Assembly: GCA_023159155.1 (NCBI GenBank)
Contig: JAJNNX010000037.1
Location: 310,001-374,000 of the forward strand
Length of the DNA: 64,000 nt
Reading direction: 5' to 3'
Origin: Ustulina deusta
Taxonomy: Eukaryota > Ascomycota > Sordariomycetes > Xylariales > Xylariaceae
Position 1 is the stretch's first letter. Every line of letters begins with the position of its first letter. The notes below the pieces were generated by a model that saw nothing but the letters and a program-made list of their open reading frames with translations, was not told the DNA's origin and made no database searches. A program made the position numbers and the translations under genes. Positions 48,900 through 61,556 of the stretch are shown in pieces.

Positions 48900-49554
48900 A
48901 TGGTAAGCCATCCCCGACGGATATCATTGGTGCAGCTGCTCTCTCAGTGCCCCCAACCGCCCGGTGCAGCACTAGCTCGTTTCCCGCTCCTCTTGTCCAT
49001 GGCCGACCGGGCGCTCACAATTAGCTTAGGACGAGAGCGGTCTGCCCCCATCTTGGGAGGTGCGCCACAGCAACTCCAAAAACCTCCCGTACTACTTCAA
49101 TGCCGTCGACAAGGTATCGCGATGGGAGCCCCCGTCAGGGACCGACACCGAGAGGCTGAAGAAGTATATGGCAACCCATCATTCGGCTTCGCAAGGCGCC
49201 AACACAGCACGTCCTGAGGGCAAGATCCGTGCCGCCCACTTACTCGTCAAGCACCGAGACAGTCGACGGCCAGCGAGCTGGCGCGAGGCCCAGATCACGC
49301 GAACTAAGGAGGATGCGATGGTTATTATCAAGGGCCACGAGCAGAAGATCAGGTCCGGCGCCACTTCTCTGGGAGAGTTGGCCATGTCGGAAAGCGACTG
49401 TAGTTCCGCGCGCAAAAGGGGGGACCTTGGCTACTTTGGCAAGGGTGATATGCAACAGGAGTTCGAAGAGGCCGCTTTTGGGCTCCAGCCAGGGCAGATG
49501 AGCAGTGTGGTTGAGACGGCCAGTGGATTGCATTTGATCGAGCGTCTTGAATAA
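48900..49554 (+). CDS. ESS1: Parvulin peptidyl-prolyl isomerase, PIN1/ESS1 type
   Basis: Proposed exons are 48900-48902 (the ATG only) and 49030-49554, giving 175 residues starting M-DESGLPPSWEV. The WW domain spans LPPSWEVRHSNSKNLPYYF to SRWEPP. The PPIase domain follows, with IRAAHLLVKHRDSRRPASW (catalytic His and the phosphate-binding basic residues), SDCSSARKRGDLGYFGKG (catalytic Cys), and the closing GLHLIERLE. The enzyme isomerises phospho-Ser/Thr-Pro bonds, notably in the Pol II C-terminal domain. The ATG-only first exon is chosen because an in-frame TAG (49027-49029, part of the acceptor) lies directly before GACGAG and because gtaagc follows the ATG. The alternative start in MADRALTIS is out of frame. 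Confidence 0.88.
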
Positions 49555-49957
49555 GATCAACATCACCGTCGTTCTAGAAACGAGAGGAGTACAGGCCCCG
49601 AAAATATTGATAGCAGACCCTATCATCATACAAGGCTGGGAGCACACGTCATACTCTTCATTACTTTGGAGAATGCGTGCTGAAAGATATGTCTAGTTAA
49701 ATGTTTTAGAACTTGTACCTCAAAAGTCACGGGGCGGTTTTGCACCCGAGGAAATATCCACAACAACCTTTTCTTATCACACCTCTACCCCTCGTCCTCG
49801 CCGTCGCCCAGATCATCGTGAACGCATACCACATCTAACCTCATATATCCAACTCCACTCCCCATACTTGTCATTTACCTATCGTGTCATGTATCGATAC
49901 TCGTCGTCGTCATTGTCGTAATCTCGTCTCGTTTAATTGATTGGTCACCTTGGACAT
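49555..49957. other. Convergent 3' region between PIN1-type and LrgB-like genes
   Basis: Nothing beyond presumed 3' untranslated sequence is seen. Confidence 0.5.
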
Positions 49958-51737
49958 TTACCTCGAGGCTAGAAGTATTACCGCATTCACCGCAGCCGGG
50001 GATGCGGTTAGTGCCACCGTTACTGCCCCAAACACTATCATGGACAATGCCGAATATGCTACGGCTCTCGAGTCACGCTCGATCAGGTACGCGGTACCCA
50101 TTGCCGCCGCATTAATACCCACAGTTACACCTGCTGCCACTATTGTGCTCTCTTCGTTAGTTCCCGCACAGCCGTTGTTGGCATTCTTCATCTCTGTGCT
50201 ACCAACAGGGCTAGGACTCGTCGTCTCTTTAAATAACGTCGGGGCTTTTGTTGGGATGGTGACTTTCGGCGGAGGTGTTGGGCTGTCCCGCACCACTTGA
50301 TCGTTGATACGCATCACGGAAAAGAGCCAGTCCCCTGCCATTTGGAACAAGATGCCGCCGAATATGGCCATAGTGCTCGCGAGTGTTGCGCTGCCGCCTA
50401 GGTTCTCGATCGCGGGGATGCCCAGCGCCAATGTGGCGGATCGAGTAGCGAAAGCTATGGCATCCTCTGCTTCTAGACCCAAGCCATGGCCAATGAGGAC
50501 GTTCAAGAACACATTGATGGCTGCAAGAGCCGTACATGTGAACGATACCGTCCCCAAGCTAGCCCAGAGCTCCGAGCGGTACTCGTACATCTTGAACCCC
50601 ATACATGCCACACCAGCATCCAAGAGAATGCCTGCTAGGTCGCCAGCACCAAGATGAGCAGGCACGTCATAGTCTTCTTGTATGATGTGTATTATGCACC
50701 TCGATAAGGAGCTGTAGTGGCGAAACTCCCCGACAATAATGCCAATATCCCTCCCTGTACCGAATGCCTTCACCCACAAGTAGGCAGTAGCCAGAGCCCA
50801 GGTCAATAGGATTGGGGTGCAGAATATGAGAATCAAGGATCTTAGGCGGCGGAACCGGAAGAGGGCGTGCGAAGACCGCAGAGATCTCTGAAATTGGAGA
50901 GATAGAACCCAAAACAGAGTGAAGGAGAAGGCTTCAAAAGGCAACATGTAGCCTGTAGCCAAGTAGACTGGGAGGCCAATAGTGGTGAGGAGGAAAAGCC
51001 AAATCCATATCGGGGCAGTTCGAAGCACAAAGTCAATCGTTGCTGCTGATAAGCTCTCTGGCCCGGCATTTATTTTCATCAATGGCTCGTTTATCGAGAG
51101 CTTCTCACTCAGAGTCGACAATCGACCAATTATGTTGGGCCGTCGTTCACAAGATGGAGCCGGCCAGGCAATCGATGGACTAGGCCATGTTTTATTGCTG
51201 CTCTCTAAATCGACCGCAGTCCGTCTGGGTCGTCGAAGTCGGTGCTCCAAACGGAAGCCTCCGTACGCCAACAGGAACGAGGCCACATAGCCCACGATGG
51301 TTGTCAGGACTATAATTTGGTAAGTTGAGGTACCATCTTGTACAAACGTATTCCGTTTGTCACTCACCAAATACGCCCGCAAGCTTTGGGATATCCGAAG
51401 AGCTGTCGATGTGGTCTCGGATAAGCAAAACGAAGAACACCACAAAACCAAGTGACATGTGCCTCCCGATGAAGTCGGTTGGTCCTCGTAGGTGTTTGCT
51501 GTAGAACTTTACAACGTCTCCATTGACAGAGCTTGCAATAGTCATCGTAAAGAACACAAGGAGCATCACAAGAATGGACGCTGGGATGTTGACGGAATTG
51601 AGATCAAGGGCGACCTGGATTGGCACGACGAGCAGCTGAAAGCAAAGAATAAGTACAAGCCCGACTGCTGCATCTGAATACCTCTTGGTCAAGACTGGCG
51701 CTTGGAGGCTTTTGCATAGCTTCTGAATCAAAGCCAT
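49958..51737 (-). CDS. LrgB/PLGG1-like membrane transporter
   Basis: Exons 51737-51368 and 51309-49958 give 573 residues, with about a dozen hydrophobic spans. The C-terminal part has the LrgB family block: ALAAINVFLNVLIGHGLG, IAFATRSATLALGIPAIENLGGS and STMAIFGGILFQMAGDWLF. The N-terminal part resembles the LrgA-like half, so the whole has the two-part layout of the plant plastid glycolate/glycerate transporter PLGG1 and fungal LrgB proteins. A hydrophilic stretch of about 80 residues lies between the halves. Substrates in fungi are not established. The 58-nt intron (51310-51367) is preferred over a 31-nt version that would also keep frame. A Met 10 residues upstream (51767) is possible. Confidence 0.82.
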
Positions 51738-53301
51738 CTCCATCTCCTTGGAACTAGATTGTAGCACAGGCGCAAAAGCTCAACTAGGCTAGAGACATGC
51801 AGATAGAAGATAGAATACAGGGGAAGTGCTGTTGACCAGAATCAATTAGGGTCCTGAGACCCCATGCCGCCGGGTCCATCGGGTGTATATATTATGGACT
51901 ATACAGCGTTTGTTGAAGAGCCCAAGCTGCCAATTGAGTAAGCCATGGCACCAAACTCATGACCGACCAATTACGCTTTGAGCGAAACTCTCCGGATCTC
52001 AGGATGAACACATATTAACTCTGCCATCACAATGGCCTGGTGGTATTCCGAAAGTCAGAAGTGTCTTCGTACCCCTGAACTCAGACACGGTACTCCCAAA
52101 CTCAATTGCGAAGCATCTGATACCTCACACAGACCGCGATGCCGAGCCAGCCTATGGTTAACCGAATAGCGTCTGGCAGTGCAGTACTACACTGAAGAAA
52201 TGCGGACAGAAGAGGGGGTACAAACAGAGGGTTACCTATGCACAGCAGATCTCACGGATCTCATGGATCTCATTGGCTCACACGTCATCGCGGTCGATTC
52301 GTATGAGGTTGCTGGTACCTCGAACAACTGTCCCATTTCCGTACGGCGATAGAAAGCCGGGACGGGGTCGGGAGAGCACAGGTATGTGGATCTAGAATGC
52401 AAACGCATTATGGCGTCTATAAACCTTATTGGAAGAAGCTGGGCTGTATGAATAAATATCCAAACGAGGCTTTGCTGCGAGGTTGTTGGAGGGCAGAGCC
52501 CCGATACTCCGATTTGTCCATGGATCATCATATGACAAATACTAAAAGGGGCCCTGGGTAGCTTGAGATGGAATCGATATCATGTCTACTACTCCTGAGC
52601 AGCAATTTGACTGACTGGATGGATCTTCCTCTGAGCTCGTGTACATTCGAGGAGAATAAGGCAGAGCCGGTCAAAATAGGAGGATGCGTGTCGTCCCAAT
52701 AACAGCAACCGGGCTTGGCTACACCTAATTGGACACCAATCCTCTTAGAACACCGAACACCGCGCACACGATGATAAAAATAATCGGGATTTTCACATGA
52801 AAGCCATGAGTGCTATCGAAGGTTATATCCCAGCATACATGTACTAACGTATGACGGCGGTGTTTGGACAAGTATCGACCGCCAGTACGCATGGTGCATT
52901 CAATAAAATATACACTGTGCATGTAAGATAGATCTGGGGGAACTCGGGTACGTACCTGGACTAGTTTGCTGCCGCTAGTCTAAATCCAGACAGCCACCTA
53001 CAGCACATTGAATGCTAACGCACAGGCACTACCTACAATGTACTAGTGCACAACTACTAACGTCATCTGTCTAGCACAATGCGTGGAAAGGTACTGAGGT
53101 ACCTGGGTAGCTTCGATGTTTACTTCTTCTAACCGACTTATTTTACTATGCAGTCAGTCTATGGATACATCTTCAACACTCAAAATTTAAGTAGCAACAT
53201 TCACCTACAAGTTTTCACGAGAAATTTATTTGAAGGCATTATTATTATCCCAAACTGAGCCCCTTGAGGCAACGGTCAGGCATCGTTTTCTATATATCAA
53301 T
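51738..53301. other. Divergent intergenic region
   Basis: No gene is supported. Frames at 52232-52922 (-) have no motif or splice support. Confidence 0.45.
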
Positions 53302-55296
53302 ATGTCTGACCATGCGACTGAGGAGCTGAAGCTTCCCACGCCCGAACAGATCAACAAGCTTCGGGATGAGCTACGCTCCCTGAAATTCGAAGGGACCAAC
53401 GGCCTTGATGAAGACACTATTGAGGATATTCTTCTTCTACCACCTACTCTGTTCTTCGAAGCCGTCCACAATCTCACGCTCGCGTTTGGGCCCTTGTCAA
53501 CATTTCCAGACCTCGAATATCCAGGGTAAGTTCTCGCCCATCTTAGTTGGCATAGTGCTGGCCGTGTAATATTGGTGCTTCCATCGCTCCTCGTAATAAC
53601 CCGCCATCTAGACGACCGAACGCTGTCGTTGATGATGGTGCAAGTTTCCTGGAAGATGCCCTGGCTGCCTTGACCAGTTACAATCAACTCCTAGAGGAGA
53701 AGGTGGCCAAGTTCAGCGTCCAGTCCGTTCGTAGTCTTGCTACCCTCAGAGAGTCTTCTGACTCCAGCCATGAAATTACGGCCATTCTTGAAAGTGCAAA
53801 CGCGAAAAAGCTACGCAAAGTACGCCATACGCAACAGGTAAGCTATTGTGATGTGTGATGCTTATACCCCTCCTCCCCCCCCCTGCAGATGTGACTAACA
53901 GGACCCGGAAAATAGATTGATTCGATGAAGAAGAAATTTGATTCCTATGATGAGAGCTGTTTCCTGAGGCTTGAGGAGTATAACACGTCATTCTGGAGCG
54001 AGGCTCTCTTCCTCAACTGCCGAGAGTCCTTCTTTGACAAGTCGCATCCACCCCTGTCGGCAGAAACATCACTTTGGAACGAGTATGACTATGTACTTCA
54101 GCACATCGAGCGATGGAGACGTTTAGTCAATTCTCACTCCTCCCACGAAGGCGAAGCCATCGTCGATCATGCACGGCAGCTCGTGAGCGGGTTAAGTCGT
54201 CCCTTCATCGCACCCCCCGCATGTTACTAACTCGGATACAGACTTGTTTATGTAATTACTCGTCACTGCCAGGTACAATTAGCGACGATTTTCCATGAAA
54301 ATCTTGCAAGTAATATGAAAAAGCCGGGTCATCAAAAAGCCGTGCATAACGAAGCGGTGGACATCGTCCGGGAGGTCGATTGGCTTTGGGAAGAAGTCAT
54401 TCCCGTAGCGCACATGTCCGCCTCCGCTCAATTTCTTCGTCCCATCGTAACACTATACAAGGATTGGGAATATTCAAAAAAGTTCCGTATGGACATCGTG
54501 ACAACCTACGTAAGACCCTCCTCTCACAATATTTAACAACATTTGCGCTAATCAAAAGAAGGCCGCTGGAGTCCTGAGATTCATGAATGACAGACTAGGT
54601 GCCGTAGCTGAGCGGACCCAAACTCTCGTCTATCACCACCAGGCACTGTACAACCTTGCTTCGTTCCGTCAACTGAAGGAGAATTCATGTTCTGGAGACA
54701 TGGTTCCAGGACATATGCCTCATACGCTAGCACATAAGCTGCGGCCAGGACCTGAGCAGGCCACAGCTGCGGAACATGTAAGGAATTATATGCAGCTTTA
54801 CGGCATAGTGCCTATACATGTTGATGGCCCGTTTCCGAAACCGACCCCGTCGCTATTGGACGAGCACGTGCAGAACCGGGCCCATAAAGGCGACACTCTT
54901 CTTCAAGATCTTCATCAGCTTCTCGAAGAGGCTGCTAAATCGAGTTTGACGGAACGAGAGCTTGGCGGAGAGTTACTACTTGAATCACTCCTTGCCGATA
55001 GCGCTGCTCGCCCTGTAAATCCAGGAAGCGTTTACAAGGACACACAACTAGAAGGGTCGATAGAAATGCTCCGAGACCAATCAGAACAGATTGCGGAAAT
55101 TTTTAAGGGTCTGAAACTCGAGGGACCAGCATCGGCCCCAGACTATGTGGCCCACGCATACCGACAGACCGCCAATCGGCTCGCTGCCAACGCTGGCGAA
55201 GGGCGTTTCAAAGGGGGGGAGAATCCGCAGACAGACTGCCCGAACTCTATCCGTTGCCCCAAATTCGAGGAATTCGTGCGAAAGTGGGGCTGTTGA
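53302..55296 (+). CDS. Fungal protein of unknown family, mostly helical
   Basis: Exons 53302-53525, 53612-53837, 53916-54182, 54273-54509 and 54559-55296 give 563 residues with all phases consistent, which is good evidence of a real gene. I do not recognise the family. The sequence is rich in amphipathic helices. Notable segments are LDEDTIEDILLLPPTLFFEAV near the N-terminus, a coiled-coil-like ITAILESANAKKLRKVRHTQQ stretch, the WSEALFLNCRESFF region, and a C-terminal DTLLQDLHQLLEEAAKSS helix. There is no signal peptide or membrane span, so it is probably intracellular. An ATG at 53230 is in frame and could add 24 residues. A splicing choice at 54183-54272 (90 nt) is required, as a closer acceptor breaks the frame. 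Confidence 0.7.
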
Positions 55297-56527
55297 GGAT
55301 TGCAAGTTGGGCGATGTCTTTTTACCAGGATCTCCTTTGGTCTTGTTTAGTTGCTCGTGATACCCAGTTAAGCCAATTGATTCGACTTGAGCTCTCTGTC
55401 TCTCCTCGGCCCAAATACATGATGACGGACGCTTCCCAATGCGTGGGTGGACTTACCATGTTTCCTGTGTGTTCTTTGTAATTATCATAGTAGTGGAACA
55501 CATGGATATAACAAGCGCTAAACTGGGGGTTGGAGAATAATGCTCGATTTACTTATATGGCCTTTAGGCAGGCCTTCCGTGCAACAATGGACAAGGTAGT
55601 ATACTTGGTCTCCAACGTGATGGGATATTTAAAACATCCAGCACCAAATGAGTGACCCCACTGCGCCATCATTGCCAACAACGAGGTCTTTACATCCATG
55701 ATATGATAATTATTGTTAGAGAAGCTTTTAGCCATCATAAGGCTCTAAGCCAAGCAGAATACGAGGACCTTGTTGTCTCCCTAGCTAGGTACCTACCTAT
55801 CCATGACGAAAAGGATATGCAATAGACAACTGATGTAAAACGTTATCGATGGCGGAATAATAGTGTTATTGACGAATTCTGGTCAGATTAAGTTGTACAT
55901 ATGTATGACAGATCTACCTAGGTAATGCAGAGTAGCGAAGTGAATTTGATGTCGTAGTTAGAAACCGCCGTGAGGGTTAAAAGAGGCACTGTCCCTCATA
56001 CCATCCTATTACGTAGGTAGGCAAACCTTTGTTGATATCCAAAGGGTTAATAATCAATCAATTAGTAGAATCACCCCTATGCTCAAGACATGTTTTCTGC
56101 AAAGCCCTTATATTAGTGAAGATAAGACAGAACTTATCTAGGGACTCGCCTGTGGTGTCTCGCTCTCTCTTATTTCGTATAACAATTCAAAAGTGATTTA
56201 GGTGTCGCAGTTTTTGGAGTGAGCTTGTAAGTGTTATGTGGGATGAAAACGGAATTGAGATGTTCTCTGCGCAACGCCTTTGTCTTCCTTTGTCGGCTCC
56301 ATCTCATTCCAAAATTCAAGACACCAGGAACAGGCTATTCTATTCCCGGCTACTACTCCATGAAAACATAATCAATTATGCCTGTACGGCTTCAGATTCT
56401 ATCATACCACACTACTCGGTCTGCTTTATTCTCTGCGGTAATATCGTCATAGAGTTGCTGCCCAAGGTCGAAACACATCTCGTATCTGATGCGCTTGTAG
56501 AGGAAGGGTGAGAAACAAAGTTAGAAA
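55297..56527. other. Intergenic region
   Basis: AT-rich with several cctaggta-type words (near 55785 and 55917). An open frame at 56236-56511 (+) has no support. Nothing else is seen. Confidence 0.45.
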
Positions 56528-57340
56528 ATGGGGATTCCGATGGATAGCACGCTTGAGGACAAGGTAACGTCGACGGTGCAAGCGATTATAGAAATCGCCG
56601 TCGAGCTCGGGTCATCGGTAAGTCGTCTAGCACAAACCGAAGGGGCGTGCGGCGGAAAGAAATCGTACTGACTGTACACATGGAAAAAAGCTCGCCGTGC
56701 TCGAGAAAAATACTAGGGAGATCTTCTGGTGGACGTCTTGGGCAACCACCGTTGTGCTGGGCATCTTCATCTTGCGCCTGTTGGTTAAGGTGAGCGCCCA
56801 GCTAGGGAAGCTCAATACCTACCAGGTCAGTACGCTAGAGCCTCTTCCGCCCCCTTCTGAGATGTCTCAGGAGCATGGGGTTGCCTGACCAAGGGCTTTC
56901 TCTCCCATTACTCTTAGCAGCTCGCGAGCCCATCCACATTGTTTGCCACGCATTTCAACCACTGACCTCAGGTTCTCAAAATAGGACGTTTTCCACCGAA
57001 TGTGGGTTGAAGATAGAGCGAGCGACGAGAAGGACCGCAATGAGAGGCGTGAGAGGTACAACCTGGCGACGAGGAGTGCTGCTGCCACGCCGCGAGAGCG
57101 GACGGGTGCAACGGCGGCAGCGGCGCAAGCACGTTGGTTCACCCTTTGCTAGGTACTACTTAAAGGTGTAGAGATGATGACGCTGATGAACGGGCAGAGC
57201 CACGGTTGGAGGATTACTTGTACGAATTGGGCGAGTTTGGCGAATCAGAGGGCTCTCTTCCGGCGGAGGGGACGCAGGACTACGAAGAATTCTTGCACGG
57301 CCTGAGAGCGGAAATACGGCGCCGCAGGGTGGAAAACTAG
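56528..57340 (+). CDS. Small single-span membrane protein, unknown family
   Basis: Proposed exons are 56528-56617, 56691-56825, 56985-57132 and 57174-57340, for 179 residues. The first three exons are in phase and share plausible GT-AG borders. A membrane span (TSWATTVVLGIFILRLLVKV) sits near residues 45-65. After it comes a highly charged part (DVFHRMWVEDRASDEKDRNERRE-like) and an acidic end (LEDYLYELGEFGE to LHGLRAEIRRRRVEN). The last intron is only 41 nt and was chosen because it joins two in-phase open stretches; without it the protein stops at a TAG near 57151. I do not recognise a family. The topology suggests a small organelle or ER membrane protein with a cytosolic charged tail. Confidence 0.45.
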
Positions 57341-58718
57341 GGGGGACGGGTTCCCTCAGGAACACGCATTTAGTCGCCACAAAGCTCTAAGCCAAGTCGA
57401 ATACGGGGGGGGCCCGTGTTCTCTACCTGGATGGCGGAAGAATATGCTCTAGGCAATATGGGAAGCCTCTTGTCAGCCGTACATGTGTCACCCAATTATA
57501 TGCAGCGAGTGACAAGCGAGTGTTACCTGAGCACGAACTCGGGATCTACTTTACATGTTTCGCTTGGTTAAGTAACCTCGGATTTGTTAAACAATTCCCG
57601 TGAAACAAACTCGATGGTGAAACTTGACGCGGAGAGGAGATGCAACCTGATTAGCTAGTCTGTTACTCAGCCCCAATGATGCCTGCCAACTACAACCATT
57701 TTCGCAAGGTTTTCTCTTTCTGGACATAACGTGTGGTTTTTTTCCTCCCCCGAGTTCTCGTCTTGAGGGCTCGAAACTCGTTGGAGTTGGTATGGAACTG
57801 CGACGGAAGGGCAGAGAAATCACGACTGGCTTTACAATAGCCACGTAAGTAAAGGTTGCTTAATAGCTAGTTCAGTTCCATCATATGTTGTCAAAGCCAA
57901 GGTTTCATCACTTGAAGGCGCTGGCAAATCACCATATCTCGTTCTGTGTTGTGCCCGTGCCTAGTTTGAAGCTTCTTCTGTGCTTGTGGGATAGTTAGGC
58001 TCTTTGTGCGTTTCCCGATTAGGCCGCGGCAGACGCAACAACAAGGAGTCAAGACATTGCAAACATATTGTCTGCTGCCTGCCCTCGGGTTTTGATCCCG
58101 CCGCTCGGCGATGATCTGCGAGTGTTGCGATTGGCCGCCTGAATTCTCGAAGGCTATCCGGGAAGAATCGAAGGTTAATTGCCGAATCGTGGGACTCCTG
58201 AAACAACCGGTTTCCGAGTCCAGGCTTCACGGAGACTCCCAGGGTAGATCCTGGCGATCCTGTTTTCGTGGGGTAAAGCACCCCATCCACCCTGATATTT
58301 TCGAATGCGATTCGCTCGCCGATTCTCACACACCGTGTCTCAAAACATCGGACGAAGTCAATGGTATTGCATGTCGGCGCCAAACGATGAGCATAGCCAC
58401 AAAATTTTGGCTATGTTGTATGTGAAGCGATAGAGTAGAATGAGAAGAATGACTTCAATCAAGATGTCTAGATCGAGTCCATATAAGAGTCGGCGCCGCT
58501 GACCAGTTTGGGAACATTGCTTTTTCGTCATCATCACCACCACCATCACAACATTCATTATCACTTCGCCAGGCTTTGCGGAGTAGCTTCAGTTCCTTTC
58601 AGCTTCACTTCGAGTCCTCTCTGACCCCAAGATCGACTGCCCTGGCGGCCATTTTCAAATTTACTTAACTCTAATCAGTTCTCATTGCCATTTCTAACAT
58701 TCCAACATAATCGCCAAT
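57341..58718. other. Intergenic region upstream of GEgh16-like gene
   Basis: Frames at 57587-57844, 57961-58383 (-) and 58111-58425 (+) overlap one another without motifs and are judged chance. A (CAT/CAC)n run lies near 58527-58550. Confidence 0.45.
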
Positions 58719-59695
58719 ATGCGTTACTCATACATCCTCGCTAACTCTGGCCTTCTTGCCATGGTCGCTGGTCATGGTTTGGTCACCTCCATTCAAGGAG
58801 CAAACGGTGTCACCATGCCTGGTCTTAGTGGTAAGGAAGCCCTCCCCCAGCTTATAACGTCAACAGACTCGTACGTACTAACACGCCTCCTCAAGTCGCC
58901 GACGGCACTCCACGTGACTGCAGCAGCAATGGCTGCGGCTCTCAAGCAGACACTAGCATCATCCGCGACAAAGAGCTAGGCACAAGCAAGGCCAGTGCTC
59001 TGGGACGCACCCAAGGCAACGGTCCTGTTGACGCCTCAGTCATGATTGCCAACTTCATGGACGGAGCCGGTGCTCCGACCAACGAGGGCGCCGCCTCATC
59101 CGCCGGCGTCGAGGACGATCTATCTGCTCTCAAGAAGCAGAACAAGCGCGGCGTATTGGGGGACCTCCTGGGCGGCCTTACGGGGGGCAGCAGCAGCAGC
59201 AGCAGCAAGGGAACCAAGTCTGAGCAGCCGGAGGAGACGAGCGTCAAGGCTTCCGCGGGACAGGGCGCGAGTTCGGGCCTGCCGACCTGCAGCGACGACG
59301 GCACGATCACCATGACCTTCCGCCAGATCAACCAGGACGGCGCCGGGCCTCTGAAGGCCGACGTCGACGGAACCTCGGGCGGCACCGACGCCGACGCTTT
59401 CCAGACCGCCGAGGTGACGCAGGATGTCCCCGGCCTGCCCATCGGCGGCCTCTCGCTGGCGACGAACACCGACTTCCCCGTCACGGTCCAGATGCCTGCC
59501 GGCATGACCTGCGAAGCCTCCGTCGGCGGCGCCGACAACGTCTGCATCGTCCGCGTCCGCAACGGCGCCGCCGCCGGCCCCTTCGGCGGCTCCGCGGCCT
59601 TCACGCAGTCCCCTGCGGCCAGGAAGCGCGCCATTGCCTACCGCCTGAAGAAGCGCGCCGAGGCCGAGAAGTACAAGAACCGCCGCCTGCGATAA
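58719..59695 (+). CDS. GEgh16/MAS3-type secreted protein
   Basis: Exons 58719-58830 and 58896-59695 give 303 residues. A signal peptide (MRYSYILANSGLLAMVAG) is followed by HGLVTSIQGANGV at the mature end. The core has MTFRQINQDGAGPLKADVDG, VTQDVPGLP, FPVTVQMPAGMTCEAS and VCIVRVRNGAAAGPFGGSAAF, the conserved blocks of the Egh16-like family that includes powdery-mildew GEgh16 and Magnaporthe MAS3/GAS proteins, which are expressed in infection structures. A linker with poly-Ser (59190-59208) and a Lys-Lys-Arg-rich region precedes the core, and the C-terminus is very basic. The role is probably at the cell surface during host contact, but it is not proven for this gene. Codon third positions are GC-rich, as in the tyrosinase. 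Confidence 0.85.
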
Positions 59696-61000
59696 GCAAG
59701 CATTTGAGACGAGGAGAGTGGGATGTGCCTGAACTCTCCATAACCGTACTGGGACGCTTGCCCCTTATCGAGGAGGATGGTTTTCTGGGGATATCTGCAT
59801 TAGACATGTAGTGAGTAGATATCGTTAATATTCGCGAGGGCCTGCTGGCAGGGGCCCTTTGGTGGGACAGGACAGGTAGAGGTAAATTGTATAAAGCATA
59901 GATAAACCAGAGCAATTTATTCTCTCCTGACTGAGTGCCAGTCACGACCCATTATAACCTGATGAATATATATTGACATTGTACTTTTGGGGAGCCTGGT
60001 ACAGAGTATGCGCTGGGATCAGTCATGTGTTTAGCAAGTCTTGAATGAAAGAGGAGGAAAGTGCGAGGTTACTATATTGGTATTTGGAAGACTTGTGTGA
60101 TGTTCCTAGGTAGGCTTGGGGATGGCCGAGGTCGAGTAGGTAGGTATAGGTAGTTATATCAAGAGCTTTGGCAAGAATACTATGGGTCGTCTTCGATAAA
60201 CACTTATTTCGACACTGCCGTGTGAGTCGCTCATTGAGTTTCTTTCTTCTTCTTCTTCTCCTTCGACTGTATATAGATAAATATATATTAAAGAGAAGGA
60301 AAACTTACTTCTACCGCGAGGTCTCGCATTCTTGTCTACCGAGGGATCTCATGCCAAGTTCGTGGATGAGCCAGCCCTAAACTTAGAGCAAAGAAGATAG
60401 GGATGGGCCGATGCACCTGCCTTAGTGGCAAACCAAATTCTGGGTTACCCCATCTTGGGATAGAAGGAAAGGGCAGGTAGTGCGATAGAAGTTGATTTTC
60501 CGTCTGATCTAGAGCGCAAACACGGCTTCTTCCCGGAAATTCCAAGTCCTTCCTTTCGGAATCGAGGCTCGACCACACAGCGACCGCGGCTGACTTTTCG
60601 AGATGCTATAGGTACAAGTCATGAATTCGACTGGACATGGTTTAACTCTGATCGTTTTCAGTTGGGAGACAAGCTAACCGCCTCGTGTGCTTCACCAAAC
60701 GGGAATGGACCAGAGTACATAACTGTGGCCTGAACGTAAAAGCAACGCGTTTCGCGCATTTAACTCATCCATATATACCGTCCGGGCAAGGCCAGATGGC
60801 ACAGATATCGAGACATAACTTTATTTCGCCCCGTAGTGTGTGCCTAGGAGTGATCTACCGGAGGTTAAAAGAGGAAGAAGGGACACCGCGTGCCCAAGAA
60901 CCTAATTCAATCTGTATATAAGACTCGACGAAGCGCCCACATGGGTTCGCTCCCTGAAGCTGTCAAGTACCACTCACCACACGATTAGCCACGCTCTATA
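59696..61000. other. Intergenic region
   Basis: No gene is supported. A pyrimidine-rich TTCTTC run lies near 60241-60262, next to an AT-rich patch. Confidence 0.45.
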
Positions 61001-61556
61001 ATGCAAAATTGGCCTACCGATTCGCCCACCACAGCAACAATGACAAGGCCTTGGGTGGCTCCCCACCTGTGTGCCACCATAAGCCATGTGGCTATGGCAG
61101 CTACTAGCATGCTAGGTGCCTTGGGGAACTCCTCGGAAGATGTAAAGTGGCTTTCTTTGATAACTCTGGAACTCGTAAGAGGAAACCCCTTGGGACCCGA
61201 CCTGGATTTTTCTTCGACTAATATCGGACAGGCTGGGCTTGCCGTGCTTGTGAACGCGCTCTGGATGAGAACTCTCTGGCAGATGCGGCCAATAGACCAG
61301 GATTTGCTGTTTTCGTTCGCATGGATCCTGATGACGTGCGTGATGCTCGAACTCCTTTTGACCGTCGGCAACGTCTTGAGCGTGAACATCCCTCTCTGTG
61401 TAGCATGTTCGATGGCAGCGTAAGTCGAACTGTACCCTTCCAGGTCCCACACCCTTTCTTCTACGAACATCGGCTCTAATTCTCGGCAGTGTGTTTAACG
61501 CCGCATTGGTGATTGTCGAACTCTATCAAGAGTGTGCACGACGGTTGGAAGGGTGA
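61001..61556 (+). CDS. Small four-helix membrane protein, unknown family
   Basis: Exons 61001-61419 and 61490-61556 give 161 residues. Four hydrophobic segments are visible: around HLCATISHVAMAATSMLGAL, AGLAVLVNALW, LLFSFAWILMTCVMLELLL and FNAALVIVELY. There is no clear signal peptide; the N-terminus is short and polar. A Met at residue 14 could also be the start. I recognise no family. The gene is likely real because the intron restores a coherent C-terminal helix, but similarity data would be needed to confirm that. Confidence 0.5.

Noticed and set aside
49555..51740. 31-nt intron in the LrgB-like gene (51337-51367)
   Set aside because: It keeps frame but is shorter than fungal introns normally allow; the 58-nt version also keeps frame.
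57961..58425. Overlapping frames of 140 and 104 codons on opposite strands
   Set aside because: No motif in either; mutual shadows with no splice support.
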